Source of the DNA: Plantago ovata
Taxonomy: Eukaryota; Streptophyta; Magnoliopsida; Lamiales; Plantaginaceae
Reading direction: 5' to 3'
NCBI GenBank assembly: GCA_028274465.1
Contig: CM051456.1
Location: forward strand, 94,040,753 to 94,104,752
Length of the DNA stretch: 64,000 bases
A program made the position numbers and the translations under genes. The notes beneath the pieces were generated by a model, which had not been told where the DNA came from, searched no databases, and saw only the letters and a program-made list of their open reading frames with translations. Shown here piece by piece: positions 1 through 10,549 of the stretch. Every line of letters begins with the position of its first letter. Position 1 is the stretch's first letter.

Positions 1-1076
1 TGCATAAAATGAATAAATAATAAAGTTACATAAATTAAATAACTTTAATAAACCCTTAACATACAAGGTCAAACCTAATGTGAGTCAAAATATTATATCA
101 AGTAATTATTACAACCTTCTAAAGGATTAAATAATAATATATTTCCAAAATATATTAATTTGTAAATCTCCAAAATTACAAATATTAATTTCTGGGTGAA
201 AATGAGAGACTTCTAAAGTTTTCAGGGGCAAAGTGCAAAGAAGAACAAGTTCTAGGTGTTTTACAGTGCAATTAAACATTAAGGGACATTGAGGTAATTT
301 TACACTATGTAAATTGTTTCCAGCCCCTAGACTAAGTCTAATTCACCAACAATCTTGCCCCAAATTCTCTGCAAAAGCTCAAACAGGTCCCATACTTTCT
401 TTTTGGAATTTTAAAGTTTCAAAACACTTTCAGTCTCAACAAAACTCGAATTTTACGCTTTTAAAACAGGACCAGTATTGAGGAGATCAAGGTATGATCG
501 ATTTTGGCCCGAGATTTCAACAACCCATGAGTTTCGAATAACTCCGGCGAGGTTGTAATTCCGGTGAACTCTAATCTCCACCAAATCGCATTGTACCTTT
601 CCCTCCGGTGTGTACGGTTGTTGGCATACGAACCCGAGATTCCAAATCTCAATTCAAAATAAGTTTTGTTCGAGAAAGTAACGGCGTGGGGAGGCCGCCG
701 GTTTACTGGAAACGTGAATTGGCCCCAAAATTTTTTTTTTTTTAAAAACAAAAACGGTAAAAGAAATTTACTCCCAATAAATTCCACAGTAAAGGTTAAA
801 TCCAATTAACCAAAAAAACTAACCACCCAGTTTCCCACGTACAGAACAACTCCATTCAATTAATTAATTACTTTAATTAATTAACACCCAATTAAACAAT
901 AATTAATTAATAATAATATTTAACTCACATTTTAACTAAACAAAATAATTAAGCAATAAACCTAGTTTATCATGCATAATTATAATAACGAAACATGCTT
1001 TAATAAACAACGTAAATAAAGCATATGAAATTTAACATGTAAATAACCGTTAAATCAAGCCAAGCTCTGATACCAC
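1..1076 (-). repeat. Copia-1 internal leader (element runs off left edge)
   Basis: This stretch is a close copy of the leader at about 56040-57107 of the complete copia element further right, including a shared block near 170-400 and a shared AT-rich stretch near 850-960. It therefore is the untranslated region between the 5' LTR and gag of a second member of the family, on the minus strand. Gag and pol must lie to the left of the window. A 114-codon ORF at 461-805 has no recognisable domain, and the other leader holds only a shorter relative of it at 56521-56760. Confidence 0.85.
1060..1075 (-). other. Copia-1 primer-binding site (tRNA-iMet)
   Basis: On the minus strand the sequence reads TGGTATCAGAGCTTGG, one base inside the LTR end at 1077. 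This is the standard primer-binding site complementary to plant initiator tRNA-Met. It fixes the element's orientation as minus and makes 1077-4950 its 5' LTR. Confidence 0.9.
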
Positions 1077-1186
1077 TGTAGGAATATAGGGTCGTTTTGC
1101 TCTAAGCATACGCAGCGGAATTTCAAAAATTTTACGACCTATCTTGATAACGGTTATTTAACATGTGATACGTAAAAGAGAAAATC

Positions 1187-1387
1187 TTACAGATTTAGCA
1201 ATTCCAAATTCTCCTCGTCAGTTTGTTCAGCAAAATCCAGTTGCTGCTCCTCGATCTCCTCCTCCACGAACTCTCTATCGTATGCTTCGAAGTCCTCTTG
1301 AGTGAGCTCCAAGTCTTCAAGCTCTGCTCCAAGCAAATCCCAATCTTCCCTATTATCCAGCTTGAAATCCTTAACCTCGGTATCCAC
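1187..1387 (-). CDS. small acidic ORF inside Copia-1 LTR
   Basis: A 66-codon reading frame in the LTR, very rich in Asp and Glu, with no known domain. The same frame occurs in both LTRs of the other copia (49383-49580 and 57219-57416). Although this copy differs at many bases, the differences keep the frame open and mostly swap similar residues (E/D, Y/F), and the length change is a whole codon. It opens at a GTG, not an ATG, so it may be part of a longer spliced or leader reading frame or may not be translated at all. Function unknown. Confidence 0.4.
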   Translation of the reverse strand: MDTEVKDFKLDNREDWDLLGAELEDLELTQEDFEAYDREFVEEEIEEQQLDFAEQTDEENLELLNL

Positions 1388-1598
1388 AGAATTTCGTCTA
1401 CCAACAAGAGTGCTAGGAAACTCTTTAAATTAAGTAGGATGTGTATATGTAAATAATATGGAGTAGAGTATTGGTTTTAATCTTCTTCAAAAGAAGACAA
1501 AAGGATGATGAAGTATATTCCTTGGTTTCTTGAGAGAAAATGAAGAAAGGCAATAGAGGAGTAATCATGTACTGTACTGACGTTCATACTACTACAAC

Positions 1599-3679
1599 TG
1601 ATAGTGTATATGTCCTCGAGACAGTCCTTACTAAGGGCATGGTGCCCTTATAGAGGACATATATGTACTATTACACAGGTCAACGTAATATAATATATGT
1701 TTGTTGCATTTTACTATTGAGTATCGCTTTCATATTTATATTACACCAGGCTGCAGCATGTCATATCTTTATTACTGTCTGTATTGATATTAAACATGTC
1801 CCCTCGGATAGATGACCCGATCACACAGTTAGTGGGAGATATGTGAGTTATCATCTATCCCAAACTCTCCCTAGTCGTGGTTCATCTCGGATGTGGGGGT
1901 CTGAATGAACCTGACAAGACTAGTATGCGTGGAGGTTATACTTGTTGGAGCAAGTGTGTGCCGATCCCACGGCCACGGAACGGATTGTTGGACAATCAAG
2001 GAACGTTCCCATAACTGCGCATAGTTGTTCGAAGAAGCTTTATCGAACAATGGAAGTACCCACCGGACACTCCCATCGATGTATACTCTACACCGACGTG
2101 TCTATGGGAACCGGTGAGTTGTCGAAGTGATGCCATTCGTCCTTTGTACTTACAGGACTTTATCATCACATTTGTTGCCCCATATCCTTGGTGGACCCGT
2201 CGATGTCAGCTCTGAATAAGCAGCTGACCTAAGACACGATCCAGGATTATGGCTACATACAAATGGGGGTGATAAGTGATTCTGTGAAGGATTCATCTCT
2301 CAAGTGTAGCACAGGAGAGCACTGCTCATAGTCGTTCATAGTTGTGATGGTAAAACCGCTGGCCAGCGTATCAATATTATTATGATGGTCATAATAGATA
2401 TTGGATTCACCATGCAACTCACTGAAGACGCCCGTGGATGTATTATTGGGATAGACACTTCATCGATCCTAGATACATTCGAGCAAGTCAGATGAAGGGA
2501 CGTTACCATCGCCGCGTTGAGCGCAACAGGCTTCGCAATGAAAGGGTTAGCTTTGAGAAACCTCTCAAACGTCCTCACGTATTAATATTGCAAATGGAAC
2601 CGTCTAGGAATTCCATGTTGCCTAGTCTAGGACTTGCTTAATACGATGAGGCCCTATGGGTCACACTATGTGGTGATTCAGTCTATCAGAATATCCTTGA
2701 AGATGGAATCGCAATTAATTTAGAATTAATTGTGATTGATGGATTATAATTGATTTGGAATTAATTATAATATTTGGTGGCTCAATTAATGATTTGGAAT
2801 TATTAATTGAATTGGCTAATTAATTGTATTTTATGTAAATACAATTAAAGATTATATTTTGGAAATATAATGGAGGTTTGATTAAAAAGGATATGTTAAT
2901 TTAGAATTAACATATGCACATGGCAAAATCTACTTGGAGTTTGAATTGCCTTAGAACTATAAGTGGGTCCCAAAATCGGGACCCACCTACTGTCCGTGGG
3001 AAAGCGCGCGCGCGCGCAGTGATGGATGAGGGGAAGGAGTTCGACTCCTTCCTCTATTAGAAGTCCAAGGGATAAGTTAGATTTTCCTGATTGAGTTTTA
3101 ATTTGATTGGGAATGAATCTAGACTTGATATTGGTTTCCTTGTGCGATAAGAATTAGATTCTTATTACTTTATGAAGTCTAATTGTTTATGCTTTAGGCT
3201 TCTATTGACTACTATATATAGTAGACTGTTAGAGAGTTTTTGACATAGACTTTGACAGTCACTCTACCCAGTTTTCTTAGATAAAATAAAAACTCTCCCC
3301 TCCTCTTAGCCACCCACGCGCGCGCCACCTGCCGGAGGAATCGCCGCCCCATCTTCTTGGTCACACAAAGAATATCCTAGCATTCTTTCCGATAGGCTGT
3401 CCATCCGTGGATACCAAGGTTGAGGTTCTAGGAGCTGGAAACTAACTTTTATTGTCTTGCAGATAATCAAAGTATTGCAGATATCTTCGACTTCGACGAA
3501 GGAGAAGATACACCGGATTATTACGAAGACTTGGAAGCTGCTTTGGAAGTAAGGTTAGTCTTCTAATTGACGTGTTTATATATATACGACATATGCATAA
3601 TCAATTAACCTGTATGTTAAGAAAATTTTTGAAATTCCGCTGCGTACCCTAGGGGTAACTCTGACCATATTTTCTTACA
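1599..3679 (+). mobile_element. solo copia-type LTR (family 2), copy 1
   Basis: A 2081-bp unit starting TGATAGTGTATATG and ending TTTTCTTACA, flanked by the 5-bp duplication ACAAC (1594-1598 and 3680-3684), with no internal region. A second copy with its own duplication lies at 38166-40269. Its 3' end (GAAATTCCGCTGCGTA near 3635) matches the end of the Copia-1 LTR read on the minus strand, so the two families are related copia elements. A TATA-like CTATATATAG lies at ~3212 and a (GC)n run at ~3005. It interrupts the Copia-1 5' LTR, so it inserted later. Confidence 0.88.
3463..3566 (+). other. acidic exon-like ORF in solo LTR copy 1
   Basis: A consensus branch point (CTAAC), a pyrimidine tract and TTGCAG precede an open acidic stretch that ends in TAA and contains a donor-like AAGGTTAGT. 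The same structure is at 40047-40156 in the other solo LTR, where an indel of 6 bases keeps the frame. It sits in the same LTR position as the acidic ORF of the Copia-1 LTRs, just after a shared GTGGATACC motif. It may be a leader exon; no product is known. Confidence 0.3.
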
Positions 3680-5335
3680 ACAACTTCTCTTGCCTTTTTT
3701 TAATTTTATTCTCATCAACCAAATACATCTCCTCAACTTAAAAATCAAGACACGAACCAACAAGTGGGGGAGTCGACAAGCAACTGCCGCGGTCTTGAAT
3801 TGGCCGAACTCCTGTCATTTTAGTCCATTGCATTTTATTTTACAAATCTAATTTGGTCCAATTTTAACACTCTATTTCAATTGTCCAAATCCAATTTGAT
3901 CCAATTAAATTACTGACATATTATAATTATAATAAATAATATTAATCTAATTAATATTCATTTATTAACAATCCCGGTTTGGTAGAGTACTATTCATGTA
4001 GTGTGACCCGTAGGGCCTTATTTATTAATCACTAATCTAATTAGGTTCACGGTGAAACTTCTAGACGGTTTACCGGACAACATTAATATACAAGGACGTT
4101 TGTAAGGATATACAAATCACCGTTAGTGTAAGGCTAATATAGTCACTTCATTCTCGAATACTCGAATAAGTCTAGAACTTGATATCGTGTCTGTTCCAAT
4201 AACTTATTCATTTCTTTCTCATTCTTGTTAGTTGATCTTCGATCATATTCAAACACCATTTTGAATATATCGTAACGCATTGGTCAATGACTAACGATCA
4301 ACCTAACTATGAGATGTAAAGTATTCTCTCCAATGTCTATTGCGAGGAATGAATTCTATCTTGGTTCTACTACTACTCCCATGCACTTCATAATATATCT
4401 AACGCATGCCGTATCTACCCCAAGTGGAGTGCAAGCATTGGTCATGGTCAAGATATATTATTCCACACATGTAGTCAGTATTGACCTCAAGTCAAAGGAC
4501 TGTTAATTACCTTACACACCGATACTTCCGTAGACACATTAATAGAATTAATCAAACGCGTTTTATCGGTGGGTCAGTCAACACCCTCTAAGGTGTTCCA
4601 TGCATCCATCATTAATGACCGAGTCATTCGTAGTTGTGAGAGTCACTACATTCCTCTAAGAATATGATGCAGATCGCATGCCAATCTTTAACGTGCGCCA
4701 TTGATATCCCAAATCTCAATGACCTCGATTGGAACTATTTTAGGACTTATGTTCTGTCATCCAAGTTCTCACACACTTGGTAATAACATATATTCCATGG
4801 GAACATCTTACACAATTATCTTACAACAACCAAATAAATAATCCAAAGATGTAGAGCCAATTAATACGCAATATAAATAATAATAAACTGATTATGATCT
4901 AAGTACATATCATCTTGCAAATGGTTGTCTCTAGGACATACATACTTTCAAAGTATACATATTTCATGCATGTAATGTGCTTGCTATTTTAATGAGTTAC
5001 ATGGATGGATTGCTTTCTTAACAAACATAACATCAATTCAATGTTTCTGCGTTCAGTATGCCAATTACTATAAAGAAGAGTCCCCCAGATGGGACCTCCG
5101 GTTTTCGAAAAGAGAAGCTTCCCATGTTTGAGGAGTCTTGAGATTCATTACGACGAACACTTGTGTGACTCGGTGTACAGCGAGTTCTATGATATTGAGC
5201 TTGTAGAAAATATACTGGAAAGCAATCCTCCTCTGAAAAAGTTGGTTATATCTTGTCACAACCCGGTTGCACTTATTGCCGTACGGAGTCAGGCCCTCCG
5301 GATTGTTCATCATGGACTGCCTACTGGTTAGCTAC

Positions 5336-6610
5336 TGATGAATGTGTATTTTACACTTTCATTCGAGTTTTTTTCACCTATTTTACCTATCCTCTATGTT
5401 AATTTAGCTATATTTTAGTACATTTTATTAGAATAGTGTCACGTTTCCCTTTAGATTTTATTTTACAAGTTTTGGTTGAATTCGAAGATTTCCGGGCAAT
5501 TATATTGAAGTTCACAAGGAATTGGTGTTCCAGAAGCCTATTTGGAGTATCTGAAGGTTTCCGGATAGGATTTGAAGTCTAGGGGCCGAATCTGGAGGCT
5601 AGAAGGCTACTAGAAGTCAGAAACCGAGTCCGAAAAGGGGAAGAAATCCAAAAACGCGTCGAAAACGCGGAATTCTGCGAGAAATACCCGGGGGCGAACC
5701 GCCGCATGGCTGGGGCGAACCGCCCCGTGGTTTTTCGGGGCCTATATATAGTGCTCGATTTTTCTCCGAAAATCATATCTTTCCAGACCTACTTTCTCAC
5801 CTCTCTCTATAGTTTTAGGTAGGAACTTCCCGGGGCCTGTCCTGGGAGTTCCGTAGCTTAGGGGTTACTTTTTCATAGCGGATTGGAGCTCGTAGGATCG
5901 CAATTCTTCGGAGATTGACAACCTTCGGTAACTTGTATCGTACAGTTTAATCTACTTATTTTATTTGTCTTTCAATATGTTTTCTTCTATGATTTCTGTT
6001 GATTGCATGCCTATTATGAGTAGCTAAACTTATCGTTGGTGGTAGTATGTGAATTTTTAGCGAACAGAAGATAATCATGCTAATGGCTATATCGCGCATT
6101 ATACTCCGTGTCATTGCTTTATTTCGTTGATCAGTTGCAACCAAAATTCTCGTATGTTGTATTAATTATTATGCACAATTGCACACTTGTCGACCATCAG
6201 ACCAATTATCTTCGTAGTGTTGAATAATTACGGAACACATTAGGACAATCGTGATTGACTTGTCAGACCAATTATCTTCGTAGTGCTTAATATTTGCAAC
6301 AAGACACTAGATTGATTCAAAGATCTCTATGCAAGACCGAGGAATTTATGCATGATTATCGACCCGTTATGTTAAGAAGGATCATACTATCACCAATCTC
6401 CATTATCTGCTAGAAACCCCTTTTGCTATCTGTTTGCTGTCTTTATATTCTAAATTAGATTTGATAAAGCTAGTTATAGTCCTGAGAGAACGACACTCGA
6501 GTCATTCTACTGCTACACTACGGTTTTCGTTGTAGTTGTGGATTGCCTTTGGCTAAATACAAATTTATTTGATTCGTTCGCGTTGGAGCACGACACCAGC
6601 GCGTTCATCA
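5336..6610 (+). repeat. 5' LTR of the gag-protease element
   Basis: Begins TGATGAATGTG, ends CGTTCATCA. It contains a TATA box (TATATATA, 5743-5750) preceded by GC palindromes at 5691-5705 (imperfect) and 5712-5726, and a directly repeated motif (AGACCAATTATCTTCGTAGTG) near 6200 and 6264. Solo relatives lie at 27393-28697 and 36699-37977. Confidence 0.93.
5743..5750 (+). promoter_or_regulatory. TATA box of gypsy LTR
   Basis: TATATATA lies 17 bases after the palindrome GGGGCGAACCGCCCC (5712-5726). Equivalent TATA boxes are at 10937, 27833 and 37105 in the other LTR copies, always just downstream of one to four such palindromes. Probable start-site element for the retrotransposon RNA. Confidence 0.6.
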
Positions 6611-6613
6611 AAT

Positions 6614-6631
6614 TGGCGCCGTTGCCGGGGA
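6614..6631 (+). other. primer-binding site of gag-protease element
   Basis: TGGCGCCGTTGCCGGGGA starts three bases after the LTR end. This is the typical primer-binding sequence of Athila/Tat-type gypsy elements. It supports the family call and the plus orientation. Confidence 0.85.
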
Positions 6632-6779
6632 CTATACTCCTTTTTTCTATTTAATTTGTTTATATTTTCAGCTTTAGATTCCTAATTCTATTAGTTTCAG
6701 TTTTCCTTTTTAATCTCTCTCAGATACTGCTTTCCTAGTCTGTTTCTAATCACCTTACCTAGTCTGTTACAGATAGTGT

Positions 6780-8939
6780 ATGCCGCATACACGTTCTGCA
6801 GGAACACCGCTTGCTGATTCAATTGCTGAGATCGATAGAGTCTACCACCAAAGAAGGCGACTACTTGAAAGGCGCGCACTAGAGGAAATAGAGGAAACCG
6901 ATTTCTCTGAATCTCTACTCAGTCTTTTCAAGGAAATCGACGGAATGGCAGAAGGTAGACCACTGAAGGCATGGGTTCAACCCACCAAGGATCGTATGAG
7001 GGGACCGGCGATTGTTCTTTCGTCTGCAACCCGAGATCTGGAGATCAAGAACCACGCATTCCAACAACTTCCGAGGTTCTATGGCTTATCAAGGGAAGAT
7101 GTGATGGGGTACTTGCACGATATCGATGATTTCGTCAACCAACTCCCACGACCCGGAGCTGACATAACAACAGATGAGTTGAGGATGAAGGTTTTTGCTA
7201 TGGGACTTGGCGACAGAGCCAAGTCATGGCTGAGTTCTCTACCAGCAGGCTCGCTGGACACTTGGGAGAAGGTTTTTTCAGCTTTCATGGAGAAATACTT
7301 CTCTCACACCTTGACTACCGCGCTAAAGGCGCAGATCACTGGATTCAAACAGGACTATGATGAGACCATCTACACCGCGTTCGAGAGGTTCCAAGATCTC
7401 ACGAACAAGTGCCCTCACCATGGTTTTGAACTTTCTGACTTAGTCCAACACTTCTACAATGGACTAACCTTCGAGAACCAACAAGTGGTGGATTTCCAAT
7501 GCCGAGGCAATATTTGGGAGGAAACCGCAGAAGCCGTCTGGGCTGTTTTCGAAAGGCTTGCTAAGGGTTCGCAGTTCAAGGACCCAAGAGCAATGGTTAG
7601 GAGACGTGGACCTGAAGCTCCACCGACTCAAGAAGCCCCTATGTATAGGGGGAATGGGGATCAATTCGAGTGCTTTACCAACGAATTGAAGCAAGTCCTC
7701 AAGAGCGCCACAGGAACAACTGTTTCGAACGAAGTATGCCGAATTTGCAAGAACTATGGGCATGGGGCTCATATGTGTAGATCGGAGCTGGCATACGATG
7801 ATGGCAACTGGGCTCGAGGAGGCGAAGAAGAAGCCTTTGCTACGGAGTTTGGCACTCAAGAAGTTAGCTACGGACAAGACGGTAGGAATCCTCGAGGTGG
7901 ATTTTGGAGAAGAGGATATCGTAACAATCAAAGATATGCACCGGCTAACCAAACTTATGGCCCTAACCAATACCGTAGTAGGCTAAACTATGGTAATGAT
8001 CACTGCGAAAACCCCGCTCCGAAAGAGCCGCCGAAGTCGAAGTCGGCTCAACTGATGGAGAACTTGCAAAAGATGGTTGATCACACACAAAGTTTTCTCA
8101 AACGTTATGAAGAAGATTCTGAGAAGACTAGGGCAAGGCTTGATAGGTTGGAAGAGAGCACTAGGCTTGCCCATCAAAAGATGCAAGAATTGATCGACCG
8201 AGGAGCAAGTAGAGAACAAGGCAAACTGCCTAGCAACACTGTGAAGTCGAATGCCATTACAGTGGCTGGTGACGTACCTGACGAAATCACCATCAAGAAG
8301 GTTGTTAAGTGCGAGTGTTGCAAGAAGGAAGAACTTCTACAGGCTAAGGAAGAAGAGGAGGACCTTGGTTCTGATGTAATTGATGAGGAGCAAGAGGATC
8401 CTGAACCACTCCCTAAAAGTTTCGATGTTAAGGTAGTGATTGGTGAGCTTGAAGATGTCCGTGCCACACTAGACACGGGATCCTACTCAAACATAATTCC
8501 TTTGAATGTGTTTGAAAAGAGTAACCTTGGAAAACTATCTGAGGAAAGGGCTATTGTGCGACTGGCGGATGGATCATTTATGAGACCCGAAGGAGTTGTG
8601 AAAAATGTGTTGGTCAAGATTGGTGAAGCATCTGTTTACACCAATTTTGTAGTTATGCCGGCGTCTGCACCTGGAACGGGGGATGTCATACTCTTAGGGC
8701 AACCATTCTTGACTAAACTACGCTCCGTGATGGACATCTACCAAAGAACTTGCACCATCGAAGTGGAAGGAAAGCAACACGTGTTGCACGCCATATCTGA
8801 TCCACCTGATCCGCCCGATATTTCTTTCACTACTCATTACTGTGGTCTTGCAACCTATATTCTTTCTTATTCACAGGTTCTTGGCATGGAGAGGAGATCA
8901 ATGAAGGGGAAGCCTTGTACCCGCAAAAAGAAGAGATAG
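6780..8939 (+). CDS. Gag-protease polyprotein, intact, 719 aa
   Basis: An uninterrupted ORF starting at the first ATG after the leader. Residues ~70-250 are a plant gypsy Gag core (a WL.SLP segment, then CPHHG and FYNGL motifs). A CCHC zinc knuckle follows at about residue 321 (C-X2-C-X4-H-X4-C). An acidic, Lys/Glu-rich linker leads to an aspartic protease at ~560-680 with the catalytic LDTGS triad, an LADGS flap region and an ILLGQPFL motif. Gag packages element RNA into cytoplasmic particles and the protease matures it. The ORF ends shortly after the protease, with about 30 residues unlike any RT start. It is the only transposon ORF in the window without a break, so it may still be translated and could serve in trans. 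Confidence 0.9.
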   Translation: MPHTRSAGTPLADSIAEIDRVYHQRRRLLERRALEEIEETDFSESLLSLFKEIDGMAEGRPLKAWVQPTKDRMRGPAIVLSSATRDLEIKNHAFQQLPRFYGLSREDVMGYLHDIDDFVNQLPRPGADITTDELRMKVFAMGLGDRAKSWLSSLPAGSLDTWEKVFSAFMEKYFSHTLTTALKAQITGFKQDYDETIYTAFERFQDLTNKCPHHGFELSDLVQHFYNGLTFENQQVVDFQCRGNIWEETAEAVWAVFERLAKGSQFKDPRAMVRRRGPEAPPTQEAPMYRGNGDQFECFTNELKQVLKSATGTTVSNEVCRICKNYGHGAHMCRSELAYDDGNWARGGEEEAFATEFGTQEVSYGQDGRNPRGGFWRRGYRNNQRYAPANQTYGPNQYRSRLNYGNDHCENPAPKEPPKSKSAQLMENLQKMVDHTQSFLKRYEEDSEKTRARLDRLEESTRLAHQKMQELIDRGASREQGKLPSNTVKSNAITVAGDVPDEITIKKVVKCECCKKEELLQAKEEEEDLGSDVIDEEQEDPEPLPKSFDVKVVIGELEDVRATLDTGSYSNIIPLNVFEKSNLGKLSEERAIVRLADGSFMRPEGVVKNVLVKIGEASVYTNFVVMPASAPGTGDVILLGQPFLTKLRSVMDIYQRTCTIEVEGKQHVLHAISDPPDPPDISFTTHYCGLATYILSYSQVLGMERRSMKGKPCTRKKKR

Positions 8940-10536
8940 GCGCAGACAGGAGTCGAGTCAAAGACTTTAAACAATGGCGCTATCCGGGAGGCAACCCGGA
9001 GATTTTATCGCTTTCTTTACCGCTTTAAATTTTATCTCACGAGTTTGATTAAGTATTATAGGTCACTTATACAAGCATTAGCTCTCACCTTGGATCCACT
9101 TTCGACGTTCGAGACGAGTGACGACGTTCGAGACGAGTGACGACGTTCAGGTTTGGGGAGGAGGATATCGCTGGTTATCTCTATACTTATCTTGCTTATG
9201 ATAAACTCGTGAAGTTTTTTGCATTTGCACGTTTACTGCTTTCCTAAGATAGTCTTGCATGTTTTATATGGAGTTTATTGCCGAATTTTTTTGAACCTTT
9301 TTATTGGGTAGATCAACTAACTATGCCATTAATCGTATTCTTCATCTCTATGAATTTGTTTGAGGTTTTTCTCGCTTGGCCTGTCACATTTATGTATTGC
9401 ATTTAGTTAAGCTTGGTAGTCTCGACATCACTTAGTGGTGTTTTCTCTACTGCGGTTCACGAAGGCCTTTATAATAGGATGATGCATGTTAGGGTCTTAT
9501 GGTTGTTTTCCCGAGTAATTATGTACCTAAGAGGCAACAAGTCTTCACCATGCTTTGAGATTGCTAAATGCCTAGGAAGGAGGTAGTGTGAGGTCGTGTG
9601 ATCCTTTGTTTATAACCTATTCTTCCGAATAGGTTTGGGGAGGGGGTTTCACCGTCATAGACTTGTTTCTGTTTTTCATTTTCGTATCGTGAGTTTGTTT
9701 TTCCTTTTCCGTAAATCTTGTACTCCAACCTATTCTTTCGAATAGGTTTGGGGAAGTCGTGTGAGTCACTTTGTTTCTCTTTTTGTTATGCTACTGCTGG
9801 CTAGAAAAATCGGAAAAAAAGAGAGAAAGAATTCCAGAAAAAAAACAGAAAAAGAAAAAGAAAAAAAAAAAAGAATCTGGAAAGAAAAAAGAAAAGAAAA
9901 AAAAGAAAAGACCCCAAAAAAGCAAAGAAGCGTCCGAAAAGAAAGCCAAATAGCAGTTAGCAAAGTGTTGAGTCTTTTCCATTCTTGTAATATTCGTAAT
10001 CGCGTTTTCTATTTTTTATCTTTTTTGTCTTGAGTGTCATCTGTTCTAGACCACCCTCGTCCTGCCATTCAGGAAGTGGTGAATAGCTTAAGACTTTACT
10101 TAAGAGATGGGTAGAATAGGGGAGTGTTATCTTTTATAGGGAACCCTCCTTCGTTTGATGAGAGACAGTACTGGTTCGACCTCTTTTGAGGGAAAGTCTT
10201 AACATGGTGGAACAGCAGTAAGTCCTCAGTTTCATAGGCACGGGGCAACTATTCGTATCTTAGCATGCATCATTACGTCGTCACTGACTAGGTCCAGGTA
10301 GAGAATGTTACGAGAGACTATCTTGTCTTGACATAAGTACTTATGTGGATGTGTATAAGTCAATCGAGGTATTCTTCAACCAATATTCATGCTTTGATTC
10401 GTATGGTTTTTGTTCATATGTTTTTTGGTAGATTCAGTAGATTAGTTCATTTTATTTGACATGAAACTCCATTTTGTGTCTTGCATGTTTTTTGTATTAG
10501 AGTCTAGCTTAGTTGCTTGAGGACAAGCAAATGTTC
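8940..10536 (+). other. long non-coding 3' region of gag-protease element
   Basis: No credible gene. It holds two direct repeats around 9113-9145 (GACGTTCGAGACGAGTGAC), two hairpins at ~9620 and ~9730 (CCTATTC/GAATAGG), several GGTTTGGGGAG motifs, and an A/G-rich tract at ~9810-9945. Short Lys/Glu-rich ORFs over the purine tract are low-complexity artefacts. Confidence 0.7.
9810..9945 (+). repeat. A/G-rich low-complexity tract
   Basis: About 135 bases almost wholly A and G, in runs such as AAAAAGAAAAAGAAAA. It lies in the 3' untranslated part of the gag-protease element. A purine strand of this length can act as a second polypurine primer or form unusual DNA structure; no gene is supported. 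Confidence 0.8.
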
Positions 10537-10549
10537 GGTTTGGGGAGTT
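10537..10549 (+). other. polypurine tract of gag-protease element
   Basis: GGTTTGGGGAGTT lies directly against the 3' LTR start (TGATGAATG at 10550). This is the expected position for the plus-strand primer. Near-identical motifs occur upstream at about 9152, 9634 and 9746. Confidence 0.75.

Larger units (their letters stand above)
1077..4950 (-). repeat. Copia-1 5' LTR, split by a solo LTR
   Basis: The plus strand starts TGTAGGAATATAGG and ends CATACTTTCA, matching both ends of the 1932-bp LTRs at 49272 and 57108. Removing the inserted solo LTR (1599-3679) and one copy of its 5-bp duplication leaves about 1.79 kb. The part from ~3840 to 4950 is close to the other LTRs. The part from ~1440 to 1590 is clearly more diverged, so this copy is older or from another subfamily. 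The element lies in the intron just before the last exon of F-box copy A; the base run after it is AAGTA, and its partner would be outside the window. Confidence 0.88.

Noticed and set aside
2438..2641. 67-codon ORF in the solo LTR, repeated at 39005-39208
   Set aside because: Conserved only as part of two LTR copies; no splice, start or domain evidence beyond an open frame.
4309..4506. 65-codon plus-strand ORF, also at 50564-50761 and 58400-58597
   Set aside because: Present three times only because it lies in the copia LTR; it is antisense to the element, and the changes between copies (His to Arg, Leu to Pro) are not conservative.
7464..7970. 168-codon minus-strand ORF
   Set aside because: Shadow of the intact gag-protease frame on the other strand; no domain.
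9761..10033. Lys/Glu-rich ORFs over the A/G tract, both strands
   Set aside because: They are products of a low-complexity purine run in a retrotransposon 3' region, with no domain and overlapping frames all open.
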